From the NCBI RefSeq assembly GCF_000282375.1, contig NZ_AKJK01000104.1:56429-120428 (forward strand): 64,000 nucleotides of DNA, written 5' to 3'. Of the stretch, positions 62,377 to 64,000 are shown piece by piece. The notes below the pieces were generated by a model. It was not told the DNA's origin and made no database searches. It worked only from the letters and a program-made list of their open reading frames with translations. Within the stretch, counting starts at the first letter, position 1. Every line of letters begins with the position of its first letter. This DNA is from Pseudomonas sp. GM50 (lineage in GTDB: Bacteria; Pseudomonadota; Gammaproteobacteria; Pseudomonadales; Pseudomonadaceae). A program made the translations under genes and the position numbers.

Positions 62377-62849
62377 TGACTTCGATCTACGCACCACGTA
62401 TTAAACAGCTGACCCTGGGCCTTTTCCTGATCGGCATGGCCTGGCAGGTGTCCGCTCAAACCCAGGTGAACGACGCCTGGGTCCGCGCAACCGTGGCCGG
62501 CCAGCATTCGACCGGCGCCTTCATGACCCTGCAGGCCGACAGCGACAGCAAACTGCTCAGCGTGCAGTCGCCGGTCGCGAACACCGTGCAAATTCACCAA
62601 TCCAGCATGAAAGACGATGTGATGAGCATGAGCCAGGTCGAATCCGTCGCGCTGCCGGCCGGCAAACCGGTGAGTTTTGATCCCCACGGCTACCACATCA
62701 TGCTGATGGACCTGACGACGCAGGTTAAGGAAGGCGACAAAGTGCCCCTGACCCTGACCGTGGAAAATGCCAAGGGCGAAAAAGAGACAATCAAGGTTGA
62801 CGCAGAGGCTCGGGCGCTCGGCATGCAGGATCACAGCAAGATGCATTGA
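62376..62849 (+). CDS. PCu(A)C-type periplasmic copper chaperone
   Basis: This is a 157-residue protein with a signal peptide ending near residue 25 (WQVSAQT). The DUF461 copper-site residues are in VQIHQSSMKDDVMSM and FDPHGYHIMLMDL (His, Met, His, Met). It overlaps the SCO1 stop (TGATG), so both chaperones are co-translated, as often seen for cytochrome oxidase CuA assembly. Confidence 0.92.
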   Translation: MTSIYAPRIKQLTLGLFLIGMAWQVSAQTQVNDAWVRATVAGQHSTGAFMTLQADSDSKLLSVQSPVANTVQIHQSSMKDDVMSMSQVESVALPAGKPVSFDPHGYHIMLMDLTTQVKEGDKVPLTLTVENAKGEKETIKVDAEARALGMQDHSKMH

Positions 62850-63003
62850 GAGGCTCAATCCCGGCCTGTCTGATCGCCGCTGTTGCGGTGGTATTGGCCT
62901 GCCCTCAACTGGTAGCCTGAACCCCCTTGCCTGCATGTCTCTGAGGGGTCATCGTCGCGCAAAGACGCCTCGATGATCCTCACCCCATTCAATCAAGACA
63001 ACG

Positions 63004-63939
63004 GTGACTCTTTTGACCAGCAGCACCCCCGCATTTGCCCGCGATATCGACGGCAAAGCCATTTCTGCCCAGGTTCTCGACGAGGTCCGGGAAGAGGTTC
63101 TGGCCCTGGCCGGCCAGCAGATCTATCCCGCCCTGGCGGTCCTGTTGGTCGGCGACGACCCGGCCAGCCACGTTTATGTACGCAATAAACTGCTGCGGGC
63201 CAAGGAAGTCGGCATCCGCTCTCTTGAATACCGCCTGCCGGAAACCGCCAGCCAGGCCCAGGTGCTGGAACTGATTGCGCAACTCAACGCCGATGCCTCG
63301 GTGACCGGCATCCTGGTGCAACTGCCCTTGCCCGCCGCTATCGACGAACAGGCGGTGATCCATGCCATCGATCCGATCAAGGACGTCGACGGTTTTCATC
63401 GGGAAAACGTTGGCGGGTTGGTGCAGGGCATGGAGGTCTTGACCCCGTGTACGCCCAGTGGCTGCATGCGCCTGCTGCACGAGACCTGCGGTGATGACTT
63501 GAGCGGCTTGCACGCAGTGGTCATCGGCCGTTCGAACATTGTCGGCAAACCGATGGCGACCTTGCTGTTGCAGGCCAACTGTTCGGTCAGCGTGGTGCAT
63601 TCGCGCAGCGTCGATGCCCCGGCGTTGTGCCGGTTGGCGGATATAGTGGTCGCGGCGGTGGGTCGACCGGAGTTGATCGATGCCAGTTGGCTCAAGCCCG
63701 GCGCGGTGGTAATCGACGTTGGCATCAACCGCATCGCCAGCGAGTCCGGCGATCGTCTGGTGGGCGATGTCGACTATGCCAGCGCCCGCACCGTCGCCCG
63801 TGCGATCACCCCCGTTCCCGGTGGTGTCGGGCCGATGACCATTGCCTATCTGCTGAAAAACACCCTGATCGCCAGCCAGTTGCAACGCGCCGCCCAAGCC
63901 CGCGGGCAGCAGCCTGTGGACGACCTTGCGTTGAACTGA
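63004..63939 (+). CDS. folD: Methylenetetrahydrofolate dehydrogenase/cyclohydrolase
   Basis: This 311-residue FolD begins at a GTG. The catalytic Lys is in HVYVRNKLLRAKEVGI near residue 63. GILVQLPLPAAID and TPCTPSGCMRLL are family signatures. The NADP-binding motif is VIGRSNIVGKPMATLL, and PVPGGVGPMTIAYLL follows. It interconverts methylene-, methenyl- and formyl-tetrahydrofolate in the cytoplasm. It is longer than the usual 285 residues by small N- and C-terminal extensions. It stands alone and is followed by a REP element. Confidence 0.95.
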   Translation: MTLLTSSTPAFARDIDGKAISAQVLDEVREEVLALAGQQIYPALAVLLVGDDPASHVYVRNKLLRAKEVGIRSLEYRLPETASQAQVLELIAQLNADASVTGILVQLPLPAAIDEQAVIHAIDPIKDVDGFHRENVGGLVQGMEVLTPCTPSGCMRLLHETCGDDLSGLHAVVIGRSNIVGKPMATLLLQANCSVSVVHSRSVDAPALCRLADIVVAAVGRPELIDASWLKPGAVVIDVGINRIASESGDRLVGDVDYASARTVARAITPVPGGVGPMTIAYLLKNTLIASQLQRAAQARGQQPVDDLALN

Positions 63940-63942
63940 GCA

Positions 63943-64000
63943 CATGTAGGAGCCAGGCTTGCCGGCGAAGGCGTCCTTCAGATCGCCTTCGCCGGCAAGC
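63943..64000 (+). repeat. REP/REPIN running off the window end
   Basis: GTAGGAGCCAGGCTTGCCGG is followed by GCGAAGGCG, spacer, CGCCTTCGC and CGGCAAGC: the left arm and most of the right arm of a REPIN, cut by the window end. Confidence 0.85.

Overview
The window looks like a chromosomal segment of a Pseudomonas of the fluorescens group. The evidence is REP/REPIN palindromes with the GGGAGCGAGC-type core, an MvaT-family silencer, a NasT-type nirBD leader, a DUF6124-like gene with its conserved leader, and Pseudomonas-like folD, etf and mtlE-type genes. The organism call is an inference from these family resemblances; no search was run.

Layout. (1) Positions 1-35 kb form a catabolic region. 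On the minus strand lie a hydratase, a class III CoA-transferase, a 3-hydroxyacyl-CoA dehydrogenase and an MHS-type MFS transporter that runs off the window start. A VOC protein, a PEBP-like protein and an AraC regulator follow. Next comes a sigma54 activator divergent from an SDR / Baeyer-Villiger monooxygenase / aldehyde dehydrogenase / OprB-type porin / membrane PQQ dehydrogenase run, with a clear -24/-12 promoter and two palindromic upstream sites. After an orphan membrane protein there is an acyl-CoA dehydrogenase and IclR regulator divergent from an operon of enoyl-CoA hydratase, 3-hydroxyacyl-CoA dehydrogenase, PcaF-like thiolase, CoA-transferase, etfB and etfA. Read together this resembles oxidation of a cyclic or secondary alcohol to a ketone, ring-oxygen insertion, oxidation to a (di)carboxylate, CoA activation and beta-oxidation. 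The cyclohexanol-to-adipate route is the closest textbook match, but no dedicated lactonase is visible. A TetR regulator, a secreted GDSL hydrolase and an OYE-type enzyme/VOC pair with an AraC regulator end this part.

(2) Positions 35.2-51 kb form an accessory island: a broken umuC/rulB-like gene, an intact MvaT-type H-NS-like silencer, a 2211-residue DUF4011-type SF1 helicase with a Vsr-like nuclease domain, two coiled-coil genes upstream of it on the same strand, several gene remnants, and an array of small minus-strand genes. Four of the array products share one diverged sequence pattern. The island ends at a small AlpA/Xis-like HTH gene, a tRNA-Leu cut in its anticodon loop, and an intact tRNA-Cys. 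The helicase locus is the best candidate for an anti-phage system; the small-gene array is the best candidate for something undescribed.

(3) Positions 51.3-64 kb look like core genome: an AraC regulator and a polyol ABC-transporter binding protein (its permease and ATPase genes are absent here), a sorbitol-dehydrogenase-like SDR, a chemoreceptor, a CBS-domain protein, and nirBD. The nirBD leader contains a sigma54 promoter, two hexaloop hairpins of the ANTAR/NasT type and an overlapping terminator. A DUF6124-like gene, SCO1/SenC, PCu(A)C and folD follow, with REP elements between genes.
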